A program made the translations under genes and the position numbers. The notes below the pieces were generated by a model, which was not told where the DNA came from, ran no database searches, and was given only the letters and a program-made list of their open reading frames with translations. Positions 47,763 through 58,394 of a stretch of DNA of 64,000 bases are shown here, one piece after another. Positions within the stretch are counted from its first letter, which is position 1, and every line of letters begins with the position of its first letter. This DNA is from Labrenzia sp. R4_2. Its GTDB lineage: Bacteria; Pseudomonadota; Alphaproteobacteria; Rhizobiales; Stappiaceae. The DNA lies in NCBI RefSeq assembly GCF_017743865.1, contig NZ_JAGHRJ010000001.1, forward strand, positions 1,203,731 through 1,267,730, read 5' to 3'.

Positions 47763-48341
47763 ATGGGATTGCCAATCGCCCCCCTGGACCAAACGACCTG
47801 GACGCTTCTGGGCAGTGAAAAGGTGTTTGAAGCCGGAGATCGTCTGAAAGTCCTTCGACAAACCGTCGAGTTGCCTGACCACACCCGTGTGGAAGACTAT
47901 TATCAGATAGACCTGCCGACCTATGCGACAGTCTATGCTGTAACGGAGAAAGACGAAGTTCTGCTTCTGGAGCAATACAAGCATGGTGTCGGACATGTGT
48001 GTCTGACCCTTCCTGGCGGGCAAATTGATCCGGGAGAGAACCCTGAGTTTGCTGCCCGCCGGGAGCTTCTGGAAGAAACGGGCTATGGCGGTGGCCGGTG
48101 GACCGCAGGACCGGCCCTGGTGCTTCACGGAAACCAACGGGTCGCGCTCGGACATATCTTTGTCGCCCGCCATGTTATCCAGCTCAGTGATCCATGTCCT
48201 GGCGATCTGGAGGAAATGCAACTCAAGCTGCGGTCCCGAAAACGGGTTCAACAAGATCTTTTGAACGGGGCTCTGCCAATTACATCCCACGCAGCCGCGG
48301 TCGGGATTGCCGAGACCATGATCAGGGCGAGTGGTGCCTAA
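47763..48341 (+). CDS. Nudix hydrolase
   Basis: 192 residues with a perfect Nudix box: G86-x5-E92-x7-R100-E-L-L-E104-E105-T-G107. The ADP-sugar/GDP-mannose pyrophosphatase group (NudF/NudK-like) has a similar length and a domain-swapped N-terminal sheet, as seen in the N-terminal 60 residues here. It starts one base after the HAD stop. Location in an alginate locus makes a nucleotide-sugar (GDP-mannose or ADP-sugar) substrate likely; this is inference. Confidence 0.88.
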   Translation: MGLPIAPLDQTTWTLLGSEKVFEAGDRLKVLRQTVELPDHTRVEDYYQIDLPTYATVYAVTEKDEVLLLEQYKHGVGHVCLTLPGGQIDPGENPEFAARRELLEETGYGGGRWTAGPALVLHGNQRVALGHIFVARHVIQLSDPCPGDLEEMQLKLRSRKRVQQDLLNGALPITSHAAAVGIAETMIRASGA

Positions 48342-48373
48342 CAGAAATAGCAAGTGGGTTTTCGCAAAGGCTG

Positions 48374-49894
48374 TCAGGAATTGACAGCCATATCGTCCTC
48401 GTCCGGTTCGGAGCCGGCAACGCTGGTGTCGTCCCCGTCTTGGGCGGCCCAGATTTCCTTCTTGCGGTAAAGGGTTGAGGGACTGACTTGGAGAATACGT
48501 GCGGTTTTCGGCAGGCTTCCTCCGCAAGCGTCAATCGTTGCTTCGATGATGCTGCGTTCAAGCGTTTCGAAGGGTTGACCGAGAGACAATGTAATCTGCG
48601 GCCAAACATCGCCCGTGTCGCTGACGACCGTTGCAGCCGGGCTTGCCGCCTGAGGCACACTAAGGGGAACGGCTTGTGCGGGTTTGGGCGCTGAGGGTTG
48701 ACGTCCCTGAAGCGTTGCCAGCATGTCCACCTCGACAATCGGGCCTTCATTCAAAACAACCAGATTGCGGATCGTGTTTTGCATTTCCCTGACGTTGCCG
48801 GGCCAGGGATGGCGCATCAAAAGCTCTTCGGCTTCCACTGAAAAGCCTTCAAACGTCTTGCCTTCTTCGCTGCCGAATTTGGTTAGAAAATGCCGGGCAA
48901 GTTCCAAAATGTCGGCGCCGCGAGCGCGTAAGGGTGGAAGTCCGATAGGCAGGACGTGAAGACGGTAATAGAGGTCTTCGCGGAAGCGGCCAGCTTCGAC
49001 TTCTTCTTGCGGATCCCGGTTCGTCGCGCAAACGATGCGCACATCGACTTTGGTCAGCTTGTCGCTGCCGACTTTCTGGACTGTGCCGCTTTGCAGAAAA
49101 CGCAGCAATTTGGCCTGCAGGCTCAGTTCCAATTCACAAATTTCGTCGAGGAAAAGGGTGCCGCCGTCCGCGCGGGCAGCCGCTCCATCCCGATCCCCCG
49201 TCGCCCCGGTAAAGGCGCCTTTCACGTGGCCAAAAATCTCAGATTCGATCAGATCTTTCGGAATGGCCGCGCAATTGAGCGGCACAAAAGGCTTTTTTAC
49301 GCGGGGGCTGGATTTGTGGATGGCTTCTGCGCAGACCTCCTTGCCGGTGCCGCTTTCTCCTGTGATGAAGACAGACGCATTCGATCGGGCGACGCTTTCG
49401 ATCATTTTGTAGACAGCGGTCATGGGCAGGGACGAGCCGACAAAGCCGTGATTGGCCTTCCCGCCGGACGGTTTTCTAACCTCTGCAACGACTTCCGTGA
49501 GGGTTTCACGCTCCAGCGCATTACGGGTCGTTGTGATCAGGCGCTCTTCGGCAACCGGTTTGACGATGAAATCGTAGGCGCCGGCCTGCATGGCGTCGAC
49601 CGCCGTCTTGATGGATCCGGAGCTGGTTACAACCACGACCGTCACCGGCAACTGCTCCTCCCGAACGGTCGCCAGGACTTCAAGGCCATTCATGTCGGGC
49701 AGTTGCAGATCGAGAAGTACGACGCTGATGCCGCCCTTGCGGATCTTGGAAAGGGCCGCTTGACCGGTTTCCACATGGGTCGTTTCTATCCCGGCACGGG
49801 AAAGATGGTGCTCATAAACGGTTGCAAGAGACAGCGTGTCTTCGACAATCAGAACTTTCAAATCAATTCCCTCAAAGTCTTGCGGAGCTATCAT
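48374..49894 (-). CDS. Sigma-54-dependent response regulator (NtrC family)
   Basis: 506 residues: receiver domain (about 13-125, phospho-acceptor Asp in VVLLDLQLPDMNG), AAA+ domain (about 155-390; Walker A GESGTGKE, GAFTGAT sigma-54 contact loop, arginine-finger region), a proline-rich linker and a Fis-type helix-turn-helix (GGSLPKTARILQVSPSTLYR). Its ATG overlaps the kinase stop (ATGA), so it is the cognate regulator. Sigma-54 promoter matches in front of algD and the HAD gene, and a weaker one in front of alg44, are its probable targets. Confidence 0.95.
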   Translation of the reverse strand: MIAPQDFEGIDLKVLIVEDTLSLATVYEHHLSRAGIETTHVETGQAALSKIRKGGISVVLLDLQLPDMNGLEVLATVREEQLPVTVVVVTSSGSIKTAVDAMQAGAYDFIVKPVAEERLITTTRNALERETLTEVVAEVRKPSGGKANHGFVGSSLPMTAVYKMIESVARSNASVFITGESGTGKEVCAEAIHKSSPRVKKPFVPLNCAAIPKDLIESEIFGHVKGAFTGATGDRDGAAARADGGTLFLDEICELELSLQAKLLRFLQSGTVQKVGSDKLTKVDVRIVCATNRDPQEEVEAGRFREDLYYRLHVLPIGLPPLRARGADILELARHFLTKFGSEEGKTFEGFSVEAEELLMRHPWPGNVREMQNTIRNLVVLNEGPIVEVDMLATLQGRQPSAPKPAQAVPLSVPQAASPAATVVSDTGDVWPQITLSLGQPFETLERSIIEATIDACGGSLPKTARILQVSPSTLYRKKEIWAAQDGDDTSVAGSEPDEDDMAVNS

Positions 49895-52800
49895 GGATCA
49901 GAGGTCAGGTTGATCCCCATCTCGCCCGCCAAAGCTTTCACATCTGCTAACGTATCGTCACTTATTGATTGGAGTTCGTCCACCCGTGTAAGGGCTGCGG
50001 CTGCTTTTTCTTCGCGGACCAGAGTGTTGATTTCCGCCGCAATCGTGGTCAATCGCGTTGCTCCAAAGGTGCCCGCAACACTTTTCAGGGCGTGTGTGGC
50101 GCGTTCCAACTGGGTAAAATCATGCGTTTGTGCCGCAAGGCGTGCCGCTTCGCTTTTCTCACGAGTGTCGGTTTTGAATTGATTCAGGAGCTTTTCCTGT
50201 AATTCCGGTGGCATATCCGCCAGGAGGGTGCGGGCTTCGCCGAGTTCCAGAGGCGCATCCTGCGGCGTGGCATGGTCCAGCTTGGGAGCATGATGTCGGA
50301 CATTGCGGGCAATGCACGCCAAAAGATCCTGCTTCTCTACAGGCTTTGACAGGAAATCGGACATGCCGGCTGCGAGGAACCGTTCTCTATCGCCGCGCAA
50401 GGCATAAGCGGTTAGGGCAATGATGGGCGTTTTTGCGTTCCGCCGCCCGTTTTGAATGTGTTGAGCAGCTTCGAGGCCATCCATTTCAGGCATCGAAATA
50501 TCCATCAAGATGCAATCATAATCGCGGTTCTGGGCCGCGATGACCGCTTCCTTGCCGTTGTTGGCAATATCAATGTCACAGCCGGCACGTTCCAGCGCGT
50601 GCGAGACCACAATCTGATTGGTCGCGTTGTCTTCTGCGACTAAGACGGTCAAGCCGTCTGGAATATGTTCCTCCAGCATGGCGACTTCAGGTTCGGGCAA
50701 TTCGATAGCATCGTCGGCGCGCTCAAGAGGAACGCAGAAATGGAAGGTGCTGCCCGCGCCCGGCAGACTTTCCACGTGGATCTCCCCGTCCATCAAATCG
50801 GAGAGCCGTTTGCTGATGGCCAGCCCAAGACCGGTGCCCCCCTGCTTTTTGGTATAGCTTGTGTCGATGGTGACGAAATCTCCGAACAGTGTCTGGTGCT
50901 TGTCCTTTGCGATACCAATGCCCGTATCCTTGACGGTGAAACGGAACACAGGCTGAACCGGATCGTCCTTGTCGAGGGAAACGCTGATATCGATTGACCC
51001 GATCTCGGTAAACTTGACCGCATTGGACACCAGGTTCAGCAACACTTGCCGCAACCGGCCTGAATCACCGCTTACCACCTGTGGAACGTTGGCAGGATAG
51101 TTCAGGTCAATTGTCAGTCCCTTTTCTTGGGCAATCGGCATGAACAAGTCGGCAATGCTCTTAACGACGGTCTTGAGCCGGAAGGGCGCTTTTTCGAGCT
51201 CGGTCCGTCCTGCTTCAAGTTTGGAGAAGTCCAAAATATCGTTGATGAGTTCCAGCAAGGAGCGACCCGATTCACGGGCCGTTTTCACATATGCTTTTTG
51301 GCCGGGGTCAAGATCGGTATCCCGTAGCAAGCTCAAGATACCCAACACCCCGTTCATTGGGGTGCGGATTTCGTGGCTCATCATGGCGAGGAATTGTGCC
51401 TTGGCCTCGTTCGCTGCTTCTGCCTTTTCCTTGGCAATCCGAAGGGCCTCTTCAGCGGCTTTGCGTTCCGTGATGTCTCGGACATAGCCGAGGAACAGTG
51501 GTCCCTTCTCACCGCGCGTGTGGCGGATTGCGAGTTCCACGATGATCTCATGTCCTTCCTTGTGAAGGCCCTCGATCTCGATCCGCTTACCGAGAACCGG
51601 TCCTTCTCCGGTTTTCAGGAATTTCTCCAGACCGGCATCGTGCATTGCGCGGTATTTGTCTGGAATGATGTAGTCGGACATTTTTTGCCCAACGAGTTCA
51701 GTGGCAGTCCAGCCAAACACCTCTTCGGCGGCTGGACTGAAGTCGAGAACGGTTCCGCTGCCATCCATGACGATGATGCCATCGAAGGAGGCGGAGACCA
51801 CATTGCGCAACAGGCCTTGGCTGCTGACCAGTTCCTGTTCGCGTTTCTTCAGTTCCGTGATGTCGACACGGAAACCGACCATGCCGCCTTCGCTTGTCCG
51901 GGATTCAATAACGCGCAACCACCGACCGTCGTCCAGATGCTGTTCCATCGGAGCGCCCGGGTTCCTGTGGTTCTCCATCCGCAATTCAATCCAGTCTTCG
52001 AGAACTTGTCCCGAGACTTGATATTGGCCGCGTTGCGCGCCTTCCCGGATGATTTCTTCGAACGTTCGGCCAGGCCGGATCAGATCGGCGCTGCTGCTGT
52101 AGAACTCCTTGTACTTGCTGTTGCACAGAACCAGCCGGTCTTCGGCGTCATAGAGAACAAAGCCGTCGGGTAGCGACTCAATGGCATCCACGAGGCGGGT
52201 TTCAGCTTGCTGCAGTTTCGCGGCCGCGGCTTTTTGCTCGGTGAGGTCGCGCAATATTGCGGTGTAGGTGTCCTGGCCCTCGACGATGGTTTTGGAAAGA
52301 GACAGTTCGACAGGATAGAGACTTCCGTCAAAACGGCGGCCTGTGACTTCAAAGCGGTTCTTGTCTGTTGCAAGAGGCGCAGACTTTCCCGAGCAACACG
52401 CGAAGGGCAGGACATGTGCATCTTCTTCTGGAAGAATGTCGCATATCCGTTTGCCGGACAGATCTTCAAAAGAACCAACACCGAACATTTGCAGCGCCGC
52501 CGGATTGGCGCTCAAGAGATCGCCGGACGGAGACAACGTCACAACACCATCCAGCATCGTTTCCAAGACGGCATTAACTTGCGCTTCGCCGGTTTCAGCA
52601 CGGATGATGGCCGCTTCAAGGGCGGCGTTTTTTTCCCGCTCAGCATCGGCAAGATCATGCACACGTGTTAGAGCTTTCTGGCGCTGTGACGAAAGCACAA
52701 AAGTCAATGCAGCTGCCGCCAGAAAGGCGATGCCCAGCATCACGATCAGGCTGTTGATCGATGTCAGGCTGCCGCCGTAAAGCGCGCTCGCCGGGAGCAC

Positions 52801-53463
52801 GACTTCCTGAATGCCACGAATGTCACCAACTTCCCAATCGGTCTTGGGGGAGTCTGGATGTGTGTTGTGGCAAGCGACACAGCTTCCCTCCATACGAACG
52901 GCGGTGGCGCTGCGGAAAACGTTACCATCTTCGCGCTGTTCAAGCCGTTGAAACGGCTGTTCCGGGTTCGCCACCAGGGCTGCCAGAGCTTCACGCTCGA
53001 AATCATCGATTTTCCGGTCATGGCGCCATGGCCAGGGATAATTGGATAACATCCGGATCCGGCTCTTCGCACCAAGGAGCGCCAGTTCATTTTCCAGAGC
53101 CAACGTCATGGAGACGGGAGCAGGAATTGTCAGTTCGTTCCCATGATAGTCATGACTGACGGTGACATCTTCGGAAGAGTAGAGTTTGTCGACCACTTCG
53201 CGCGAATAAAAAGAGCGGGTCGCGGTCAGCAGTTCATTCTGCGCTTGGGCGGCTGCGGAAAGATCGGCGGTCCGCGCCTTTTGGCCAAAGTCGACCGCGA
53301 TGACGTATGCCGAAATTGCAGATGCACATATGAACACAAGAACCAGCCAGAAAGTGGCGTCGTGAGCGACCTCTGAGACCCATTTTCTCATAGACTTGTC
53401 CCTGGCTGGTGCGTTTTTTGAGTTCAAAACACGTAGGCGATCTTCTGAAGACAGTTTGGCCAT
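49891..53463 (-). CDS. Hybrid sensor histidine kinase with c-type-haem-like DUF3365 domain
   Basis: 1190 residues. TM helix (about 34-55); DUF3365/Tll0287-like extracytoplasmic domain with C195-x2-C198-H199 ([10 protein letters not shown]), a c-type haem site; second TM (about 255-275); three PAS domains (about 305-690); HisKA with H in [11 protein letters not shown]; HATPase; a receiver ([26 protein letters not shown]); and a C-terminal Hpt ([14 protein letters not shown]). It senses redox or a gas via haem and passes phosphate by relay. ATG 53463 has no ribosome site; ATG 53391 has AGGGA at good spacing and may be the real start. Confidence 0.9.
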   Translation of the reverse strand: MAKLSSEDRLRVLNSKNAPARDKSMRKWVSEVAHDATFWLVLVFICASAISAYVIAVDFGQKARTADLSAAAQAQNELLTATRSFYSREVVDKLYSSEDVTVSHDYHGNELTIPAPVSMTLALENELALLGAKSRIRMLSNYPWPWRHDRKIDDFEREALAALVANPEQPFQRLEQREDGNVFRSATAVRMEGSCVACHNTHPDSPKTDWEVGDIRGIQEVVLPASALYGGSLTSINSLIVMLGIAFLAAAALTFVLSSQRQKALTRVHDLADAEREKNAALEAAIIRAETGEAQVNAVLETMLDGVVTLSPSGDLLSANPAALQMFGVGSFEDLSGKRICDILPEEDAHVLPFACCSGKSAPLATDKNRFEVTGRRFDGSLYPVELSLSKTIVEGQDTYTAILRDLTEQKAAAAKLQQAETRLVDAIESLPDGFVLYDAEDRLVLCNSKYKEFYSSSADLIRPGRTFEEIIREGAQRGQYQVSGQVLEDWIELRMENHRNPGAPMEQHLDDGRWLRVIESRTSEGGMVGFRVDITELKKREQELVSSQGLLRNVVSASFDGIIVMDGSGTVLDFSPAAEEVFGWTATELVGQKMSDYIIPDKYRAMHDAGLEKFLKTGEGPVLGKRIEIEGLHKEGHEIIVELAIRHTRGEKGPLFLGYVRDITERKAAEEALRIAKEKAEAANEAKAQFLAMMSHEIRTPMNGVLGILSLLRDTDLDPGQKAYVKTARESGRSLLELINDILDFSKLEAGRTELEKAPFRLKTVVKSIADLFMPIAQEKGLTIDLNYPANVPQVVSGDSGRLRQVLLNLVSNAVKFTEIGSIDISVSLDKDDPVQPVFRFTVKDTGIGIAKDKHQTLFGDFVTIDTSYTKKQGGTGLGLAISKRLSDLMDGEIHVESLPGAGSTFHFCVPLERADDAIELPEPEVAMLEEHIPDGLTVLVAEDNATNQIVVSHALERAGCDIDIANNGKEAVIAAQNRDYDCILMDISMPEMDGLEAAQHIQNGRRNAKTPIIALTAYALRGDRERFLAAGMSDFLSKPVEKQDLLACIARNVRHHAPKLDHATPQDAPLELGEARTLLADMPPELQEKLLNQFKTDTREKSEAARLAAQTHDFTQLERATHALKSVAGTFGATRLTTIAAEINTLVREEKAAAALTRVDELQSISDDTLADVKALAGEMGINLTSDP

Positions 53464-53512
53464 AGGATGTAAAATTTCACTTTATGGAAAAAACGGAGGA
53501 TTCAGGTCTTGG

Positions 53513-53540
53513 TTGCAGCCGGGCTCTAATCCGGCTGCAA
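53513..53540 (-). other. Perfect hairpin at the 3' end of the secreted-protein gene
   Basis: TTGCAGCCGG and CCGGCTGCAA pair over ten bases around an eight-base loop that contains the stop codon at 53526. There is no T-tract after it on the - strand. It may reduce read-through into the kinase gene. Confidence 0.6.
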
Positions 53541-55430
53541 TTTGAAGAAAGGATTATCCGCCATGAAGGCCTGCCAGCTTTTATAAGTGTAAGTGCGGTG
53601 CGGCTCGCAGCTGTCTGTGCAACTGTGAACTGAAAGCGTGAGCTGGAAGTTCGCGTCAGGATCAAAGAGGTTTGCATAGGCAAAGACTGTGTCGGCCGAC
53701 TGAACGCCGGGGACTGGACCCGCAAACCGTTTCTTGAACGCTTCGGACGGTACAGATGACCAGCCGCCTGCCGGGAACCAGCGGGGCCCGATCGGTCCAG
53801 CGCCATCCAGATCACGCGGGGTTTCAGAACCGAATGTGAGCAGGAAGTCTTCCCGGTTTTTGAGCGCGGCCACATGGTCGGCAGTCATGAGATCCGGGAA
53901 TTCGGCTGCACTCAGCAGCGATATCCCGGCATGACCTGTATCTTCGTAACGCTCGCCGGCGCGTTTTGACGGTGAACCGTCACGGTCTTCAAAAGCCGCC
54001 TTTGGCCAATAGCGGAAAAGGGCGCCATTTTCGTCCGCACTCCATTCGTCATAAAAACCTTCCATAATGGATGTGCTTCGGGTGGTGAGGGCAGGGTCTG
54101 GAAGGTCCTTCAGCAATCCGGCCATTGTCACCTGCCAGTTCCAGGGAGCAATGCTGCCCTTGAACCTGAAGTCGATGTCTCCGTTGATCCGGTAGAGCCC
54201 GGCGCCCACGTCGAAATCCGCTTCGTAGGTTTTGGCGAGACAGGTTTGCGTATCGGCAATCCTGTTTTCCAGAACCTCCGTGCATCCGTCGCCAAGGATT
54301 TCGCAGGCCTTTGCAAGACTGTTGGCAATCATCGCCTGATTGATCATCAGGGTCATCCGATCGTCGGTGTTCGTCGCGTAGATCGTTGAACTCCAGCCAC
54401 AAGAAGGGTTTTGATCTGTGGTACGTCCGTTGACGCCGTCCTGAGCTGCAAGGGTGAGGCGGATCGACTTGCGGGCAAGCGCTGCAAAGACAGGATCTCC
54501 GGTTTTTTCGTAAAGGGCGGCGAGGGCCCGAAGCCGATAGCTTTGGTTCCAGCTCTGCAGTCCTTCCGCGTCGGATGAACAAGCGCGTACCTCACCAGTC
54601 TGAGCGGCAAGCAGGCCGGTGGCCGCATAGTAGAAATTCATGCCGGCAGGCGAACCGGAGACTGTCAGAACGGCTTCCCCGTCAGGACGGTCTGCGCGTG
54701 GAAGCGTCATGAAGTCCGCTGTCTCGCTTGTCATGACGGGCGCTTCAATGGACCCTGTTGTAAGGTCTATCCTGTAGATCCCGGCGGTATCCGTATCTTC
54801 ACAGTCCATGCGGGCCCAGAGCACATCACCTCGAACCACGACGCGTTCGGGCGCGCAGCCAGCGAAATCCAGGAGAACCTCCGGCTCCGCTGATATGCGG
54901 CCATTGGTGTCACGTTTGTGACGGATGAGCTGCGCCGGTTCGCCTTGCCGGGTGACCAGCAAAAGCGCCTGGTCCTCGGTAAAGCGTAACAGTTTCGCGA
55001 GTGTGCCGCGCTTGAATGTGAGCCTAACCACGCCGTCCTGAAGCAGTTCGGTCTGCTTGTCGCCGGTTTTCCAGGTTCGCATGTGGACCAATGATCCATC
55101 GCGGGCGAGGCGAATGGTGCCAAGGCGCGCGCCATCCTGATCAGGGCCACCGAGCTCCCGGATCATGCCATCCACCGAGACGGTCGGTTTGTCATCGCCT
55201 GGGGTCTTCGCGACCACCAAAAGGTTGGACCCGGCCTTCGATACGGTTTCAAGGCACTGGCCGGTCACGCCCTTGCGGGTCACATCTCCGCTTTTCAGAT
55301 CCACTTCGAGGCCTTGAGCAGGGAGAACAACAAGGGAGTTTTGAGCCGCATCCTCCGGTGCGGCCCAAGTTGTTGGTGTTCCGGCACAAACGGCCGTTGA
55401 GAAGGCAAGTGTCAGAAAAAGCGAGCGCAT
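53526..55430 (-). CDS. Secreted protein of unknown fold in the alginate locus
   Basis: 634 residues with a signal peptide (about 1-23). The N-terminal half is strand-rich with repeated LGTIRLARDGSLVHM-like blades, as in beta-propellers; the second half (about 280-600) is helix-rich with SYRLRALAALYEKTGDPVFA, resembling an (alpha/alpha)-toroid as in polysaccharide lyases and C5-epimerases. No catalytic motif is recognised. It starts 13 bases after algI, so a role as polymer-modifying enzyme or periplasmic lyase is inferred from position. Confidence 0.7.
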   Translation of the reverse strand: MRSLFLTLAFSTAVCAGTPTTWAAPEDAAQNSLVVLPAQGLEVDLKSGDVTRKGVTGQCLETVSKAGSNLLVVAKTPGDDKPTVSVDGMIRELGGPDQDGARLGTIRLARDGSLVHMRTWKTGDKQTELLQDGVVRLTFKRGTLAKLLRFTEDQALLLVTRQGEPAQLIRHKRDTNGRISAEPEVLLDFAGCAPERVVVRGDVLWARMDCEDTDTAGIYRIDLTTGSIEAPVMTSETADFMTLPRADRPDGEAVLTVSGSPAGMNFYYAATGLLAAQTGEVRACSSDAEGLQSWNQSYRLRALAALYEKTGDPVFAALARKSIRLTLAAQDGVNGRTTDQNPSCGWSSTIYATNTDDRMTLMINQAMIANSLAKACEILGDGCTEVLENRIADTQTCLAKTYEADFDVGAGLYRINGDIDFRFKGSIAPWNWQVTMAGLLKDLPDPALTTRSTSIMEGFYDEWSADENGALFRYWPKAAFEDRDGSPSKRAGERYEDTGHAGISLLSAAEFPDLMTADHVAALKNREDFLLTFGSETPRDLDGAGPIGPRWFPAGGWSSVPSEAFKKRFAGPVPGVQSADTVFAYANLFDPDANFQLTLSVHSCTDSCEPHRTYTYKSWQAFMADNPFFKLQPD

Positions 55431-55443
55431 CAGCTGTCTCCGC

Positions 55444-56952
55444 TTAGAAGTTGAAGTAGATGAACTCGGTCATTTCTGCGAGCCGGTAGGTCTGGATCAG
55501 CGCCAGTCCGAACAGAACCGAGACACCAAGGGCCCAGCCTGTGGTTGGCTGCCAGCGCACCGGCAGGAAACCTTCAGAACGGCGCTGTGCAACCAGATTC
55601 TTCAAGCCAAGCACCGGGTTGTACTTCTCGGTGAACTCGATGGCGTTCGGCAGAAGGAAGACGATAGCGGCAAGAGCAACCATCATGGCCCAGACCTGCA
55701 TGGTGCCGGTCAGTGCGCCTTCCCAAAGTTTCGGCTCATAGACGGTGGAGAAGCCGGTCATGCCGTGGATGATGTTGCTTGCGCCGGTGAAGCTTTCTGC
55801 GCGGAAGAACACCCAGGCAACAACAACGGCAAGGAGTGTGATGCCGCGGCTAAGAAGGTTGCCGACCGGACGGGGCAGGACGTTTGGCACATAGCCTTTC
55901 TTGGACAGGGCATCCCAGCCGTGGTTGATCGCAAGATACGCACCGTGCAGACCACCCCAGAAGACGAAGGTCCAGCTTGCTCCGTGCCACAGACCGCCAA
56001 GAAGCATGGTGATCATGAGGTTGGAATAGCGGCGGATCGGGCCACTGCGGTTGCCGCCCAGCGGGATGTAGAGATAATCCCGCAGGAAATGCGACAGTGT
56101 GATGTGCCAGCGGCGCCAGAAGTCGGAAATGCTGGTTGCCTTGTAGGGCGAGTTGAAGTTGACGGGCAGGCGGATGCCGAAGAGGCGGGCGAGCCCAAGC
56201 GCCATGTCGCAGTAGCCGGAGAAATCGAAGTAGAGCTGGAAGGTATAGGCAAGTGCGCCGATCCAGGCAGCTTCAAGCGGAACGCCGTTGGTCGTCTCGG
56301 CAAGGGAGAAGACCTGGTTGGCATAGGGTGCGATGCCGTCCGCCAGAACGATCTTTTTGAAGAGACCGATCGCAAACAGAGTGCCGCCAATTGCCAGGTT
56401 AAGTGCCAGTTTGTTGCGGAACACCGGCAGCTTGAACTGCGGAATGGTTTCCTTCTGCATGACGATCGGACCAGCGATCAACTGCGGGAAGAACACCACG
56501 AACAGCATGTAGCGGCCGAAGTCGCACTTGATGATATCGCCTTTGTAGGTATCGATCAGGAACGAGATCTGTTGGAACGTGAAGAACGAGATCGCCAGAG
56601 GCAGGACCAGGTTCAACATCGGGATGTCCGTACCGGCCACCAGGTTCGCATTGCCGATAAAGAAGTCGGCATATTTGAACACGGCAATCAGCGCGAGATT
56701 GAAGACGATACCCGTGATCAGGATGAACTTGTCGCGGACCTGCCGGAGCACCCGGTGAAAACCGTAGTTGATCACGACCGAGCCCAAGAGAAGGGGCAGA
56801 TAAACCGGGGTCCACCAGGCGTAGAACACCAGCGATGCAATTGTCAGCCACCAGATGATGCCGTTTTCCCAGCCCCAATGACGGAGCACGAGGTAACCGA
56901 TGAGGACCGGCGGCAGGAACAGGTAGATGAATTCCAGGGAACTGAAAACCAT
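55444..56952 (-). CDS. algI: Polysaccharide O-acetyltransferase AlgI (MBOAT)
   Basis: 502 residues with about 11-12 membrane helices. The MBOAT catalytic His is in GGLWHGASWTFVFWGGLHGA; YFDFSGYCDMALG and FNSPYKATSISDFWRRWHIT are strongly AlgI-like. It passes acetyl groups across the inner membrane to periplasmic SGNH acetylesterases/transferases. Starts four bases after the Sel1-protein stop, in the same run. Confidence 0.95.
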   Translation of the reverse strand: MVFSSLEFIYLFLPPVLIGYLVLRHWGWENGIIWWLTIASLVFYAWWTPVYLPLLLGSVVINYGFHRVLRQVRDKFILITGIVFNLALIAVFKYADFFIGNANLVAGTDIPMLNLVLPLAISFFTFQQISFLIDTYKGDIIKCDFGRYMLFVVFFPQLIAGPIVMQKETIPQFKLPVFRNKLALNLAIGGTLFAIGLFKKIVLADGIAPYANQVFSLAETTNGVPLEAAWIGALAYTFQLYFDFSGYCDMALGLARLFGIRLPVNFNSPYKATSISDFWRRWHITLSHFLRDYLYIPLGGNRSGPIRRYSNLMITMLLGGLWHGASWTFVFWGGLHGAYLAINHGWDALSKKGYVPNVLPRPVGNLLSRGITLLAVVVAWVFFRAESFTGASNIIHGMTGFSTVYEPKLWEGALTGTMQVWAMMVALAAIVFLLPNAIEFTEKYNPVLGLKNLVAQRRSEGFLPVRWQPTTGWALGVSVLFGLALIQTYRLAEMTEFIYFNF

Positions 56953-56955
56953 GAC

Positions 56956-58182
56956 TCAGCCCTCCTTGTTGCTGATGGTTTGCGGAGTGGTCCGCAGAAG
57001 AATGGTGAGATTTGCTTCGTCTGTTTTCTGAAGCTCTTCGAGCAAAGTGGCGCTGCCCTGGTGGCCACGATCCGCGCCTTTCCGGGCAAGTTCGAACGCC
57101 TTGGTCCGGTCCTGCTCCACGAGCTTGCCTTTCGCATAAAGACGGCCCAGCTCTTCCATGGCACCCGGGTGGCCAGCAGCTACACCGCGCTCCAGGAGCT
57201 CGACAGCTGCATCAGCATCGAGGCCGTGTTTTTCCTTCAAATGCAGGCGGGCAAGGCCGGTGAGAGCCCCGCCGTGTTCCGCTTTTGCAGCAAGGCGAAG
57301 CCATTTAAGAGCTTCCTGAACGGTGTCCTTGTCGTCAGAGGTTGCCAGCATCATCAGCGCCAGATCGTGCATGGCACCGGCATCGCCGAGATCGGCAGAG
57401 CGCAGGAACCAATCACGGGCAAGTGCCCGGTCGGCTGTCATGAATTCACCGTCCCGGTAGAGCCGGCCCAGCGTCTTGGAAGAGCTTGCGGATCCGTCGC
57501 GGGCCTTCTTTTCCAAGCCGGCGATGGCGCGCTCAGCCCAAAACAGAGCCTGTTCCGGGTTGGGGGTGGAGCCGTACCGGCCGTTCAAAAGGATCCGGGC
57601 GTAGTTGATGGTTGAAGACGGATATCCGGCAATCGCTGCTCTCTCGTAATGATGAAAGGCGAGGGTCAGATCCCGCTCTGTGCCGATGCCGCGCTCATAG
57701 TGCTTTGCAAGTTGAACGTGCGCTTTCGGGTAATCCCAGCCAAGGGCTTTTTGGAACCACTGCAAGGCGATTTCCGCACACCGTTCGCCGGATGAGCGCT
57801 GGAACAGGCGGCCGAGCTCATAAGCTGTTTCGCCGCGATAGGCGAAGGAGTAGCGCACGGCTTCCATGAAGATCAGGCGTGCCTGGTCAAGGTCTGCGTC
57901 AACGCCCCAGCCGTTCTTGTATGCCCGGCCTAGGTGATAAAGGGCGACCGGATGACCATCGCTGGCAAGCTGGGTTAGGAGATCGGCGGCAGCTTCCCAG
58001 CGGCCAACCTTTTGCAGGCCACGGGCCTGTTTGATCATCTCCTCGATCGTCGGATCGATCCGCTCGGCCTTTGCTGCCGGGCGAACTGCATCGCCGGAGA
58101 GCGCGACAGCACCCGCTCCACCGATAATCGCGGCGACAAAGGCTGCTTTTAGAACGTTTCGGTTTGATGGCTTGCGGGTCAT
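56956..58182 (-). CDS. Sel1/TPR-repeat periplasmic protein, AlgK-like
   Basis: 408 residues. A membrane or signal segment (about 10-30; no lipobox Cys) precedes a long chain of Sel1-type repeats (AVALYHLGRAYKNGWGVDAD-like, each about 36 residues). AlgK of Pseudomonas is a similar repeat scaffold linking the inner membrane synthase with the outer membrane porin; this protein lacks the lipid anchor. Its start overlaps the stop of a 71-residue gene by four bases. Confidence 0.78.
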   Translation of the reverse strand: MTRKPSNRNVLKAAFVAAIIGGAGAVALSGDAVRPAAKAERIDPTIEEMIKQARGLQKVGRWEAAADLLTQLASDGHPVALYHLGRAYKNGWGVDADLDQARLIFMEAVRYSFAYRGETAYELGRLFQRSSGERCAEIALQWFQKALGWDYPKAHVQLAKHYERGIGTERDLTLAFHHYERAAIAGYPSSTINYARILLNGRYGSTPNPEQALFWAERAIAGLEKKARDGSASSSKTLGRLYRDGEFMTADRALARDWFLRSADLGDAGAMHDLALMMLATSDDKDTVQEALKWLRLAAKAEHGGALTGLARLHLKEKHGLDADAAVELLERGVAAGHPGAMEELGRLYAKGKLVEQDRTKAFELARKGADRGHQGSATLLEELQKTDEANLTILLRTTPQTISNKEG

Positions 58183-58394
58183 TTCAGCAACTCCATTTCA
58201 AAGACCGGTTGTTCTCTTTCGGTCGACGTTTGCCGGTACATGGGCTCAGCATGATCAAACAGCCAATCAATGTGGTTCGGTTCCACTGCAGTGGTTTCAG
58301 GCATCGGGGTGAAGCTAGAGGCGGCGATGGCGCCAATCACGAAACCGGTTACGCAGATCAGGGCTTCTTCAAGGGTCTTGTTCGACTTAGCCAT
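58179..58394 (-). CDS. Small membrane protein in the alginate locus
   Basis: 71 residues with one hydrophobic segment (about 10-28, LICVTGFVIGAIAASSF) and a periplasmic tail ending VFEMELLK. No family recognised. It overlaps the SGNH gene end and the Sel1 gene start, four to eight bases each, so it is part of the operon and probably a small subunit of the synthase or acetylation complex. Confidence 0.65.
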   Translation of the reverse strand: MAKSNKTLEEALICVTGFVIGAIAASSFTPMPETTAVEPNHIDWLFDHAEPMYRQTSTEREQPVFEMELLK

